From assembly GCA_016933215.1 (NCBI GenBank), contig JAFGBH010000070.1, positions 1 to 40,204 of the forward strand: DNA of 40,204 nucleotides, written 5' to 3'. Numbering within the stretch: position 1 is the first letter of the stretch; each line of letters begins with the position of its first letter. Below are positions 1 through 7,070 of the stretch, in pieces. This DNA comes from Deltaproteobacteria bacterium. Its GTDB lineage: Bacteria > Desulfobacterota > Syntrophia > Syntrophales > UBA2210. The notes below the pieces were generated by a model that saw only the letters and a program-made list of their open reading frames with translations, was not told the origin of the DNA and did no database searches. Both the position numbers and the translations under genes were made by a program.

Positions 1-697
1 CGGAAATACCCTTTTCCGGCGTCACGACAACGACATCAATGGCAACATCTGGCGGAAGCATAATAGGCCTGTTTGTCAATGTGTGGGGACAGATGGGGGT
101 AATGATGATGGAATAGTGCTCAGGCTTGACAATGGGACCGCCGGCGGAGAGTGAATATGCCGTGGAACCTGTAGGAGTTGATATGATAAGCCCGTCGGCC
201 TTGTAGGTTGTCAGATATTTTCCGTCGACAAAAGTCTCCAGAATTACCATCCTGGAGAGGCTCCCCCTGGTGATAACGATATCATTGAGTGCGGAATGCT
301 TCACGCCATCCACCGAGGCTTCAAGCATCATCCTCCTGGAAGTTTCATACTCTCCCTTAAGTATAATCTCCATGACACTCGACATCTCGTTCGGGTTTAT
401 CGCTGTCATGAAGCCGAAGCCGCCCGGATTGATACCGACAATAGGAACGGGAGATCCCTTTACCGCACGGGCTGCCGAAAGGAGCGTCCCGTCGCCACCG
501 AAAACGACGATCATATCAACGATATGGGCCATCTCCCCCTTACTAATACCATCGTTCTTCCCGAGCTTGGATGCGATCTCCTCATCGAGAAAGACCTCTG
601 CTCCCCTCTCTTCCAGCCAGTCTTTCAACCGGTTCGAGTATTCGACGGCATTTTCCTTATCACAGTTTGCGACGATTCCGAGCTTTCCTATACCCAT
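1..697 (-). CDS. nadK: NAD kinase (3' end missing, runs off the left edge)
   Basis: Phosphorylates NAD to NADP with ATP in the cytoplasm and is the only de novo NADP source in most bacteria. The minus-strand reading starts [11 protein letters not shown] at an ATG preceded by AGGATGGG about 7 nt upstream. About 232 codons lie in the window, against roughly 290 in the family, so only the last part of the C-terminal domain is missing. The GGDGT nucleotide-binding motif follows a run of hydrophobic residues ([12 protein letters not shown]). Further on are NPGGFGF and the family block [22 protein letters not shown]. The frame stays open some way upstream, so a GTG near 724 is an alternative start, but the Shine-Dalgarno supports the ATG. 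Confidence 0.95.
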   Translation of the reverse strand, partial: MGIGKLGIVANCDKENAVEYSNRLKDWLEERGAEVFLDEEIASKLGKNDGISKGEMAHIVDMIVVFGGDGTLLSAARAVKGSPVPIVGINPGGFGFMTAINPNEMSSVMEIILKGEYETSRRMMLEASVDGVKHSALNDIVITRGSLSRMVILETFVDGKYLTTYKADGLIISTPTGSTAYSLSAGGPIVKPEHYSIIITPICPHTLTNRPIMLPPDVAIDVVVVTPEKGIS

Positions 698-755
698 GGA
701 CCCATCCTGCTTTACTCTGAACACACTCCCTGCCTCATCACTCCGAAGCGAGGCC

Positions 756-770
756 CCGGAGAATCTCCGG
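756..770. promoter_or_regulatory. Palindrome upstream of nadK
   Basis: CCGGAG-AAT-CTCCGG is a perfect 6-bp inverted repeat, 7 bp if the loop closes to one base. It sits about 60 nt upstream of the nadK start, in the space shared with the divergent rdgC-like gene. It could be an operator or a leader hairpin. No regulator family is recognised from the sequence. Confidence 0.3.
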
Positions 771-862
771 CTGATAGGGAAATTTTCGATTTATGCACTC
801 GCTTCTCAACTTAGAAAGTAGGTACCATAAAAAGAAAAAGGTGTCCATTTGTAATTGGGAAA

Positions 863-960
863 GGGTGGATCTCCCCGCCTACAAGGCGGGGCTTGCGGGT
901 TCGCTCCCGGTCGCGCATAAAGCTTGACAACTCCGACGAAACTGCGTTAGGTACCCTCAC
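863..960. repeat. Degenerate palindromic intergenic repeat (copy 1)
   Basis: A perfect hairpin CCCCGCC-TACAA-GGCGGGG (873-891) is followed by CGGG-TTCGCT-CCCG (896-909) and a TGCGT...ACGCA arm near 944-965. The layout (CTCCCCGC, GC-rich arms, then CGTTA...CCTCACG) resembles parts of the copies at 3364-3510 and 4863-5052. This makes it a probable degenerate member of the same REP-like family. It occupies the gap between divergent nadK and the rdgC-like gene. Confidence 0.45.
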
Positions 961-992
961 GCATAACAAAGAAAGGTGGTAACATTCACGGC

Positions 993-2090
993 ATGGGACT
1001 TACAAAGGGAGCTGTAACCTTTTCAAGATACCGTGTTATCGGCGATTTGCCCGATAACCTCCCCGACTTTATCGATACAAAGTTAAAGCGATTCGCTTTC
1101 AGAAATACTCTTTCCGATGAAGAAAAATCGATCGGCTGGACCAGCATCGAAAATGTGCTGGACACGAAATTCGAATATGCCAATTATTCTCTTGCAACCT
1201 ACGTTATCTTCTCGCTTCGTATCGACAGGAAAGTTATTCCCCCCTCACTTTTAAAGATCAGGGTTCTTGAGGCGGAACGGGAATATATGGCCGATAAGGA
1301 AACTCATAAAATCTACCGGCAGGATAAAAGGGACATCAAAGAAAATGTCCGGGCGGAACTGATGAGAAAGATAAGCCCCATACCCTCTTTCCACGAGGTC
1401 TGCTGGTCGCCGTCGCAGGGCTGGCTCCTCTTTGGTTCGCTCTCCGAAAAGGTACAGGTTGATTTTGAGGAATTCTTCAAACAGACATTCGGACTGAAAC
1501 TCGTAAACTTCATCCCCTGGGACCCCGAATACATGGGGGAGAAATTGCTTCGGGACATGGCATCGGCCGAAATCGGAACGACAAAAAGGGAGCTCTCATC
1601 TCTGGGAAGAGAGTTTCTCACCTGGCTCTGGTTCAAGAGTGAAGAGAGAAACGGAAGCATAATGATACCCGACGAAGGGGACATAGAACTCACCTTTATT
1701 GAGCGGATTGCCCTTGAATCGGGTGAAGGTGAATATTCGGAAAGGGTCGTCTGTCGGGGCTTTCATGCAGACATGGAAGAGGGCAAAGCGGCCCTTCGCA
1801 AAGGGAAAAAAATCAAGGAAGCCAGGCTGAGAATCGCCACTGGATCGGAGCAGATGGATTTCAGCATCAGGGCAGATCATTTTCAATTTCAATCGATGAA
1901 GATGCCCGATTCAATCGGCAAAGACGAAGGAGAACCTGACGAGGAAGGAAGACTCCTCGAAAGGATATATCTCATAGAAAAGGTCTGGGGGATTATGGAA
2001 CGGCTCTTCCACCTCTTTCTCGAAAAGCGCTCATCATCAAAGTGGAACTCAGAAGAAATGAATCACATGAAAAAGTGGATCGCCGAATAG
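993..2090 (+). CDS. RdgC-family recombination-associated protein
   Basis: The 365-residue protein resembles the RdgC-like family common in Deltaproteobacteria. The order is a TRYRV-type N-terminus (here FSRYRVIGDLPD), a basic/aromatic KRFAFR segment, GWTSIENVLD, YVIFSLRIDRKVIPP, then a charged KRDIKENVRAEL helix and IPSFHEVCWSP. In gamma-proteobacteria RdgC is a DNA-binding ring protein that restrains RecA-dependent recombination. Whether this divergent relative does the same is inference. The ATG is kept because the N-terminus fits the family, but its best Shine-Dalgarno (GAAAGGTGG, 971-979) lies 13 nt away, farther than usual. The gene is convergent with the response-regulator gene, 39 bp between stops. 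Confidence 0.7.
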   Translation: MGLTKGAVTFSRYRVIGDLPDNLPDFIDTKLKRFAFRNTLSDEEKSIGWTSIENVLDTKFEYANYSLATYVIFSLRIDRKVIPPSLLKIRVLEAEREYMADKETHKIYRQDKRDIKENVRAELMRKISPIPSFHEVCWSPSQGWLLFGSLSEKVQVDFEEFFKQTFGLKLVNFIPWDPEYMGEKLLRDMASAEIGTTKRELSSLGREFLTWLWFKSEERNGSIMIPDEGDIELTFIERIALESGEGEYSERVVCRGFHADMEEGKAALRKGKKIKEARLRIATGSEQMDFSIRADHFQFQSMKMPDSIGKDEGEPDEEGRLLERIYLIEKVWGIMERLFHLFLEKRSSSKWNSEEMNHMKKWIAE

Positions 2091-2129
2091 GACCGGCGCT
2101 TCATTAAAGAATCGATCGCACCGGTATTT

Positions 2130-3095
2130 CTATCTGTCTTCGAATTTGAATTTATTTTCTTTAAAGAGTCTGATACAGGAATTGGCGACATCATCGTCAT
2201 AAAGAATTCCCTTTTTCGACGAGATCTCCTCTAATGCCTCATCGATCCCAAGGGCGGGTCTGTATGGTCTGTGGGATGACATCGCCTCAACAACATCCGC
2301 CACCGCCATGATCTTTGCCTGGGGAAGAATATCATCTCCCTTCAAACCCTGGGGATATCCCGAACCGTCAAGTCTCTCATGATGCTGATGAACGATATCC
2401 GCAATAGGCCAGGGAAATTCTATGTTCTTCATTATATCGTAACCTGCCTGGGAATGAGTTTTTATCAATCCGTATTCAAATTCGGTCAACTTGCCCGGTT
2501 TACTCAGTATCTCCGAGGGAACCTGTATCTTCCCGATATCATGAATAAGAGAGGCAAGCCGGAGCCCCTTTATGTCATAATCCGGAACGCTCATGTCCCG
2601 GGCAATGGCAACAGTAAGCTCGGCTACATGCCGCTGATGTCCCGCCGTATAGGGGTCCCTCATCTCCAATGCCGATGCAAGGGCGTTGATCGTACCCTCC
2701 ATGCTTTTCAGAATTTCTTCCGTACTCTCATGCTTATGAAGGGCCATCTCAATGGTACTGTGAAGTTCTCTCTCTTCGAAGGGTTTTATGAGATATCCGA
2801 AGGGATCGGTTATCATGGCCCTGCCAAGGGTCTTCTCGTCTGCATAGGCGGTAATATAGACGACGGGGATGTTGTAATTATCTTTTATTTGACGGGCCGC
2901 TTCGATCCCGTCGATATCCCCCTTTATCACAATATCCATCAAAACCAGGTCGGGTCGTAATTCTTCAGCCTTTGCTATGGCCTCCTCGCCTGAAGCGACA
3001 ATCGCCGCTGCCTCATATCCGAGACTTTCCAGTTTGCTCTGAATATCCCTGGCTATTATAGTCTCGTCTTCAACGATCAAAATTCTCTTTTTCAT
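2130..3095 (-). CDS. Response regulator with REC and HD-GYP domains
   Basis: A two-domain signalling protein of 321 residues. Residues 1-120 are a receiver domain: acidic pair E9/D10, phosphoacceptor D54 in LVLMDI, a TAYAD switch, and K in LIKPFEE. Residues ~135-321 are an HD-GYP phosphodiesterase with LIHDIGK (HD pair), HQHHERLDGSGYP and ADVVEAMSSHRPYR. HD-GYP domains normally hydrolyse cyclic-di-GMP, so phosphorylation probably tunes c-di-GMP turnover. The cognate kinase is not in the window. A TTG eight codons upstream also opens the frame, but ATG gives the expected MKKRILIVEDE start. GGTGAAGGAG lies just before it. A strong promoter sits about 45 nt upstream. Confidence 0.92.
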   Translation of the reverse strand: MKKRILIVEDETIIARDIQSKLESLGYEAAAIVASGEEAIAKAEELRPDLVLMDIVIKGDIDGIEAARQIKDNYNIPVVYITAYADEKTLGRAMITDPFGYLIKPFEERELHSTIEMALHKHESTEEILKSMEGTINALASALEMRDPYTAGHQRHVAELTVAIARDMSVPDYDIKGLRLASLIHDIGKIQVPSEILSKPGKLTEFEYGLIKTHSQAGYDIMKNIEFPWPIADIVHQHHERLDGSGYPQGLKGDDILPQAKIMAVADVVEAMSSHRPYRPALGIDEALEEISSKKGILYDDDVANSCIRLFKENKFKFEDR

Positions 3096-3139
3096 AACTC
3101 CTTCACCAGTATCTATCAAATAAAACTAAATAATTTGTG

Positions 3140-3167
3140 ATTATAACATTCACATGGTTGTTGTCAA
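3140..3167 (-). promoter_or_regulatory. Consensus sigma-70 promoter for the HD-GYP gene
   Basis: Read on the minus strand, TTGACA (3167-3162) is followed after 16 bp by TATAAT (3145-3140). Both hexamers are perfect. The predicted transcript start near 3133 gives a leader of about 40 nt to the ATG at 3095. This is the best promoter-like sequence seen in the window. Confidence 0.75.
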
Positions 3168-3257
3168 TTTCTAATGTTTTTTTCCATACTTTCGATCCTC
3201 ACGTCTGATGATATGAGATATGCTTCACTATTTATACAAGAGACAAAACCCACGACG

Positions 3258-3307
3258 ATATTACAGATACCGGCGGAAGTAAGGAGGAAAATGAGATTCT
3301 GTAATAT
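3258..3307. repeat. 10-bp inverted repeat around a ribosome-binding site
   Basis: ATATTACAGA (3258-3267) and TCTGTAATAT (3298-3307) are perfect inverted copies. The 30-nt interval contains AAGGAGG (3281-3287) and an ATG (3291). In RNA this would place the ribosome-binding site in the loop of a hairpin. A 10-bp match at this distance can arise by chance about once in a window this size, so significance is uncertain. Confidence 0.35.
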
Positions 3308-3368
3308 AGCGACTACCGAGCGTTCTAAGGATCTTCTCAAGCGTTTTTCATTCTGTTTCGCACGTTAG
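3291..3368 (+). CDS. Possible 25-residue small protein
   Basis: An ATG preceded by a perfect AAGGAGG (spacing only 3 nt) opens a 25-codon frame ending in TAG at 3366-3368. The product is basic (MRFCNIATTERS...), with two cysteines and no recognised family. No promoter is obvious. Support is the Shine-Dalgarno and the flanking inverted repeat only; it could be chance. Confidence 0.2.
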   Translation: MRFCNIATTERSKDLLKRFSFCFAR

Positions 3369-3510
3369 AAATAATTTTCTGTGTTTCTCTGGCAGAAAAT
3401 AGTTTCGTTAACGCAGGTATCCCGATTGTCGGGATTAAGGAAAATGTTTATTTTGTATTCGCTCGCTTACCCCGCCGCAAGCAGTGGGGAACGCGCTCGC
3501 TGTTCAATTG
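3364..3510 (+). repeat. Structured intergenic repeat (copy 2)
   Basis: The first ~104 bp match copy 4 (4940-5041) in the same orientation at roughly 85% by eye. It holds two hairpins: ATTTTCTG (3374-3381) with CAGAAAAT (3393-3400), and ATCCCGA-TTG-TCGGGAT (3419-3435). It continues with GCTCGC and a CCCC...GGGG arm pair (3470-3489), then a second GCGCTCGCTGTTC. It is non-coding and lies upstream of the HTH gene. Confidence 0.75.
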
Positions 3511-3529
3511 AAAAAAATTAATTAGGCAA

Positions 3530-3557
3530 TTGACAATAAAAGAAATTATGGTATTCT
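3530..3557 (+). promoter_or_regulatory. Promoter placing the transcript start at the HTH gene's ATG
   Basis: TTGACA (3530-3535), 16-bp spacer, TATTCT (3552-3557). Transcription would start about 7 nt further on, at 3564-3565, which is the first base of the ATG. This predicts a leaderless mRNA, in agreement with the lack of a Shine-Dalgarno before that ATG. Confidence 0.5.
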
Positions 3558-3564
3558 TCCACCT

Positions 3565-3999
3565 ATGGCAGCGAGAAAGAAAGAAACTGATTTCAACGAA
3601 TATTTCGATATCCTGTGGGAGCATGCCCGGTCTCTCGGCATGAGCAAGGGTGAGTTCATGAAGGCCTCCGATCTCTCCCCGCAGAGATTCAGTGAATTTT
3701 CGCAGAAGGCGCGAAACGTCACCGGGGAATATTTCCTCAAGATGTTGGGCGGTCTGGGCCTGACACCCGATGATATGGAGCGGATGAGCAGGAGACCCTT
3801 TTCCCCCGACCAGGCATCCCAGTTGCAATTCGAGAGTTTTGTAAGGAGCCAGAAGGTATTTCTTGAAGATTTGATGAAGAACCCCGAAACATTGCAAATA
3901 TGCAAGGTTATCGTCAAATCAAAGGGTCTCTGGCGTAATCCCTACATTAAGCGCCTGCTGTCAAAATTTAGCGGCAGGGAAATCTCCAAGCAGCCGTAA
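3565..3999 (+). CDS. Small HTH-like hypothetical protein
   Basis: A 144-residue soluble protein with no named family. Residues ~20-75 read like an XRE/Cro-type helix-turn-helix: LGMSKGEFMKASDLSPQRFSEF followed by a third helix ending in LGLTPDDME. The remainder is helical and basic, with no enzyme motif. It is probably a DNA-binding regulator, perhaps autoregulated, since its promoter abuts the start codon. The next gene, an alpha/beta hydrolase, begins 17 nt after its stop and is likely co-transcribed. The two-gene unit is bracketed by direct copies of the structured repeat. The ATG lacks a Shine-Dalgarno. Confidence 0.6.
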   Translation: MAARKKETDFNEYFDILWEHARSLGMSKGEFMKASDLSPQRFSEFSQKARNVTGEYFLKMLGGLGLTPDDMERMSRRPFSPDQASQLQFESFVRSQKVFLEDLMKNPETLQICKVIVKSKGLWRNPYIKRLLSKFSGREISKQP

Positions 4000-4016
4000 G
4001 AATCTCAATAGCACCT

Positions 4017-4862
4017 ATGGAACAACCTCAGGTATTACTTCAGGACATCGGGGATGCAGATCTTTCCTACCTTCATTACAAAGGTGACGGAGACACAATC
4101 ATCTTTCTGCATGCAACAGGATTTCTTCCCTGGTTATGGCATCCGATTGCGAAGGCACTTTCGCCCTCATATCGAATCATAGCCCCCTACTTCTGCGACC
4201 ATCGCGAAACAGATCCCGAAAAGGGCGGTCTCAACTGGATGAAACTTGCCCAGGACCTCTCCATTTTCTGTGAGAAACTCGATATAACAACACCTTTTCT
4301 GGTAGGGCATTCCATGGGTGCAACGGTCCTCACCATGGTAGCGGCCACTCTTGGGCTGGACGTACGGAGCATGATTCTCATAGAACCTATCTTTCTGCCC
4401 CAGGATTTCTATCGTATACAGATCAAAGTGGAGGATCACCCGCTTGCCTCCAAGTCCATTAAACGAAGGAATCACTGGGAGAGCGAAAAAGAGGCAATCG
4501 AATACCTCAAATCACGGCCCCTTTTCGCGAAATGGGACGATGAAATGATAGGACTTTACATTCGATACGGCATGGTAGAGGGAGAAACGGGAGGTCTCGA
4601 ACTGACCTGCTCACCGCTCAGGGAGGCATCACTCTTTATGGGAGGTATGCAGTACGATCCATGGCCGCTTCTGCCCAAGATTACCTGTCCTGTTCTCGTA
4701 CTCGAAGGCGAGGCAAGTGAGAACAGAAGCTATATAGACCTCGAGAAGGCCACGTCCCTCTTTCCCCAGGGCTTCCACCGCATCATTCCGGGGGCCGGCC
4801 ACCTCATACCGATGGAACAGCCGGGAGAAATAACCGGAATCATACGGGAATTTTTCGATTGA
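4017..4862 (+). CDS. Alpha/beta-hydrolase fold protein
   Basis: A 281-residue single-domain hydrolase. The oxyanion-hole region is FLHATGF (~30-36). The nucleophile elbow is GHSMGA with Ser99. A charged position in VLEGEASENR (~226-235) may supply the acid, here Glu rather than the usual Asp. The catalytic His is in GAGHLIPMEQP near the C-terminus. A cap region with several Trp and Tyr residues lies between ~125 and 210. There is no signal peptide, so it acts in the cytoplasm. The substrate cannot be told; esterase, lactonase and C-C hydrolase are all possible. No good Shine-Dalgarno precedes the ATG, and translation may depend on the HTH gene 17 nt upstream. Confidence 0.85.
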   Translation: MEQPQVLLQDIGDADLSYLHYKGDGDTIIFLHATGFLPWLWHPIAKALSPSYRIIAPYFCDHRETDPEKGGLNWMKLAQDLSIFCEKLDITTPFLVGHSMGATVLTMVAATLGLDVRSMILIEPIFLPQDFYRIQIKVEDHPLASKSIKRRNHWESEKEAIEYLKSRPLFAKWDDEMIGLYIRYGMVEGETGGLELTCSPLREASLFMGGMQYDPWPLLPKITCPVLVLEGEASENRSYIDLEKATSLFPQGFHRIIPGAGHLIPMEQPGEITGIIREFFD

Positions 4863-4930
4863 ATCTCCCCGCAATCCCGTATAAGCGGGATTTCCGCTTT
4901 GCTCTGACACGTTGCGGGGAATCTCCAACT
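4863..4930. repeat. Nested palindromic intergenic repeat (copy 3)
   Basis: Perfect 9-bp arms TCCCCGCAA (4866-4874) and TTGCGGGGA (4912-4920) enclose a hairpin AATCCCG-TATAAG-CGGGATT (4873-4892) that shares two bases with the outer arm. GAATCTCC occurs on both sides. It lies directly after the hydrolase stop and directly before copy 4. It could act as a transcription stop or mRNA stabiliser, but no T-run follows. Confidence 0.6.
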
Positions 4931-4939
4931 GTTTAGTAA

Positions 4940-5052
4940 GTTAGAATTTATTTTCCGTGTTTTCTGGCAGAAAATAAATTCGTTACCTCACGTATCCCGA
5001 TTGTCGGGATTAAGGAAAAAATTTATTTTTATGCGCTCGCTGTTCGGTTCAG
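4940..5052 (+). repeat. Structured intergenic repeat (copy 4)
   Basis: It aligns with 3364-3467 in direct orientation. It shares the TTTTCYG...GGCAGAAAAT hairpin, CGTTA, the perfect ATCCCGA-TTG-TCGGGAT stem (4994-5010), GGATTAAGGAAAA and the closing GCGCTCGCTGTTC. Together with copy 2 it brackets the HTH-hydrolase gene pair. Confidence 0.75.
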
Positions 5053-5085
5053 ACTGATCAAAAGTGCCGAACCAGAAAAGTTCGG
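5042..5085 (-). terminator. Possible terminator of the metallophosphoesterase gene, with alternative stems
   Basis: Three 6-base blocks, GTTCGG (5042-5047), CCGAAC (5067-5072) and GTTCGG (5080-5085), let the middle block pair with either neighbour. On the minus strand the 5085-5067 hairpin (7-nt loop) is followed by CACTTTT, a weak T-tract. It starts 10 bp beyond the metallophosphoesterase stop. Confidence 0.35.
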
Positions 5086-5095
5086 AATAAAATTA

Positions 5096-5737
5096 TCACT
5101 GAAGCATCGTTATTTCCACGTCGTTTGTCCCATCATATGTCACGAGCGCTCCCCCACGCCCTTGTCCCATGTTGCAGTTAACCACGAGGGTTTCCCCCAC
5201 ATACTTCCACCCGGGCCTTTCATGGATGTGTCCGCAGAGAAAGAGCCTCGGCTGTCGCCGTACGATCATGGTATAGAGGCCGGCTGAGCCCGCATGAAAC
5301 CTGCCGAAGGCCTCGTCAAGAATACCTCTGGGCGGAGGATGAGCCACAAATACGGTTTTCCTTTCCAGGAGATCCTCGATTTTTTCAATGATCCTCTTTT
5401 CGAAAAGACATAGCTTCGAATAAAAGGGAATTGGTATGGTCCCGCTCACGCCGGCAAAGGTGACACCATTTAACTCAATCTTGTTGAGGTGAAGTGAAGA
5501 GATATTGGAGGCCCTTTCAAGCAGGGTTTCCACTCGTGAAAAGTCCGTATTCCCTCGAATGGCCAGGACAGGGAGGGGCATATCATTCAGATCTTTGATG
5601 ACTGAATGTGCATCGGTGTAGTTCGTTATATCCCCCGCAATAACGAGAACATCGGGGTTGAGGTCTGATATGTGCTCCCTGATACGGACGATACGGTCTC
5701 TTTTACCATGAATATCAGAAACCGCATATATACGCAT
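5096..5737 (-). CDS. Calcineurin-like metallophosphoesterase (YfcE/MJ0936 type)
   Basis: A 213-residue cytoplasmic phosphoesterase with the dimetal motif set in order: DIHG at ~8-11, VIAGDITN at ~32-39, GNTD at ~60-63 (the family usually has GNH[ED]), a His in VFAHPPPRG, and the closing GHIHERPG. The last block, NCNMGQGRG, is usual for small archaeal and bacterial members. Most characterised relatives hydrolyse phosphodiesters in vitro; the physiological substrate here is unknown. The start is supported by GGGGAGCGGTGAG just upstream. It is divergent from the polyferredoxin cluster. Confidence 0.88.
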   Translation of the reverse strand: MRIYAVSDIHGKRDRIVRIREHISDLNPDVLVIAGDITNYTDAHSVIKDLNDMPLPVLAIRGNTDFSRVETLLERASNISSLHLNKIELNGVTFAGVSGTIPIPFYSKLCLFEKRIIEKIEDLLERKTVFVAHPPPRGILDEAFGRFHAGSAGLYTMIVRRQPRLFLCGHIHERPGWKYVGETLVVNCNMGQGRGGALVTYDGTNDVEITMLQ

Positions 5738-5816
5738 CTCACCGCTCCCCTTCTCCCATTATACTTTTGACCAGTCATATACCGGGATGCCGTCGCATGT
5801 GCTCATCATATTTTCA

Positions 5817-5844
5817 TTGACACAACGATGTCCTCTTATATAGT
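5817..5844 (+). promoter_or_regulatory. Promoter of the polyferredoxin cluster
   Basis: TTGACA (5817-5822), 16-bp spacer, TATAGT (5839-5844). Predicted start near 5851 gives a leader of ~60 nt ending in AAGAGGACACT before the ATG at 5911. Confidence 0.6.
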
Positions 5845-5910
5845 AATTAAACCTGAAAGATAAAGGATATTCGATAATAAAGAGCGAAAACAAAAAAACA
5901 AGAGGACACT

Positions 5911-6732
5911 ATGTCAAAGCGACCGGAATGGTGGTTAACAGTACTGGCCAAAATCTGGCCCGTTACATGGATCAGCGCCAGGGCAACGACCTGGCCGCTG
6001 ATAGGATGGTTTGTCAAAAAGGCATCGCTGCCGCTTTTTTCCGGAAAGAACCTCAATATTACCTATCTCCCCATAAATCAGGAAATAAAAGGTTCGAGCA
6101 CGCTTTTGCCCGCAACAATAGTGGAAGAACTCATCAATCGTTCGTCACACCGCGTAATCATCAAGAAATGTACCTGTCGTGATGCCCGTCAATGTAAAAA
6201 CCATCCCATCGAGTATGGCTGCACCCTTCTTGGCGAGGGAACCCGCGAAATCGATGAAAGGATTGCCCGTCACGTCTCAAAAGAGGAGGCAATTGCGCAT
6301 CTTCATGAAACCATCGAAGATGGACTTGTGCCGATGGTGGGCCGTGTAAGAATTGACAACATCATTTGGGGGGTTCGTGATAAGGGGAAACTCCTTACCA
6401 TCTGCCATTGCTGTCACTGCTGCTGCACAATCCTGACCTCGGGAAGATACCTGCCGCAGGAAATGGCCGCTTCTCTTGTACCCTTGAAGGGGCTTAGAAT
6501 CGCCGTCGATCACGACGCTTGTACCCTCTGCTCCACCTGCATCGAAGCCTGTCCCATGGTTGCTATTTCAATGAATGGAGAGAGAATCACTTATGATATG
6601 TCGAAATGCATCGGCTGTGGACAATGTATAACTGTCTGTCCCGTGCGGGCAGTGAGTGCCGAGATCGATGATGTAGACGAGGCCATTCGGGAATTAACAT
6701 CACGAATCGGGGGGTTGGCCTCTATCGAATAA
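5911..6732 (+). CDS. Cysteine-rich polyferredoxin-like membrane protein, paralog 1
   Basis: A 273-residue protein of an uncharacterised family found in anaerobic bacteria and archaea. The N-terminal ~40 residues are Trp-rich and hydrophobic, so it is probably membrane-attached. A first cysteine set has the spacing C87-x-C89-x5-C95-x8-C104. A second is the dense block CHCCHCCC (C165-C172). The C-terminus carries two classical [4Fe-4S] ferredoxin motifs (C204/207/210/214 and C233/236/239/243). The two ferredoxin clusters suggest electron transfer; the first two sets probably bind further clusters or metal, which is inference. The partner is not known. The Shine-Dalgarno is GAGGA 5 nt before the ATG. 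It is the first gene of a likely operon with the small membrane protein and paralog 2. Confidence 0.8.
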   Translation: MSKRPEWWLTVLAKIWPVTWISARATTWPLIGWFVKKASLPLFSGKNLNITYLPINQEIKGSSTLLPATIVEELINRSSHRVIIKKCTCRDARQCKNHPIEYGCTLLGEGTREIDERIARHVSKEEAIAHLHETIEDGLVPMVGRVRIDNIIWGVRDKGKLLTICHCCHCCCTILTSGRYLPQEMAASLVPLKGLRIAVDHDACTLCSTCIEACPMVAISMNGERITYDMSKCIGCGQCITVCPVRAVSAEIDDVDEAIRELTSRIGGLASIE

Positions 6733-6758
6733 CTAACCGTGATAAAAGGAGAATCGCC

Positions 6759-7031
6759 ATGTTCGAAAAAAGGGAGTTCTGGTATTTCTTAATGTTCGGT
6801 GCCGTAGTCCTCTGGATCCTGGCATTCTGGCTCAGCTTTCTTCTCTTTCCCGAAAGCACGATTGGCAAGGCAGTCTTACCCCTTGCCCTTTTTGTCCTGC
6901 ATCTTTCGGAGGTTCCCCTCTCGTCAAAGATCGGCAAATCAAAGGGAATATCGAAGCTGCGGGTAGTTCTTAACACCCTGCTTTTCGGATTCACCTGGTG
7001 GCTGCCCCTGAAAAGAGGCGTGTTAGATTAA
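6759..7031 (+). CDS. Small membrane protein between the polyferredoxin paralogs
   Basis: A 90-residue protein with about three hydrophobic segments: ~8-31, ~38-50 and ~70-82 (ending FTWWLPLKRG). No family is recognised. AAGGAG lies about 8 nt before the ATG. The gene sits 26 bp after paralog 1 and 39 bp before paralog 2, all on the same strand. A role as membrane anchor or partner for the polyferredoxins is an inference from position. Confidence 0.7.
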   Translation: MFEKREFWYFLMFGAVVLWILAFWLSFLLFPESTIGKAVLPLALFVLHLSEVPLSSKIGKSKGISKLRVVLNTLLFGFTWWLPLKRGVLD

Positions 7032-7070
7032 AAAGGACCAGCCTTTCCAGGCGCATAGAGGTGATAAACC

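Larger units (their letters stand above)
3168..3564. other. Gene-poor intergenic stretch
   Basis: Nearly 400 bp between the HD-GYP promoter and the HTH gene. It holds a possible 25-codon ORF framed by an inverted repeat (3258-3368), one copy of the structured repeat (3364-3510) and the promoter of the next gene (3530-3557). No recognisable protein gene is present. Confidence 0.6.

Noticed and set aside
270-821. Two overlapping plus-strand ORFs of about 180 codons
   Set aside because: They lie opposite nadK, whose minus-strand reading carries clear NAD-kinase motifs; neither ORF shows a family pattern.
890-915. tRNA T-arm-like GCGGGTTCGCTCCCG
   Set aside because: No acceptor, D or anticodon arms can be drawn around it and no CCA follows; it fits better as part of the palindromic repeat.
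3174-3290. 64-codon ORF ending at 3368
   Set aside because: The first part has no ribosome-binding site and overlaps the promoter upstream area; only the last 25 codons have a plausible start.
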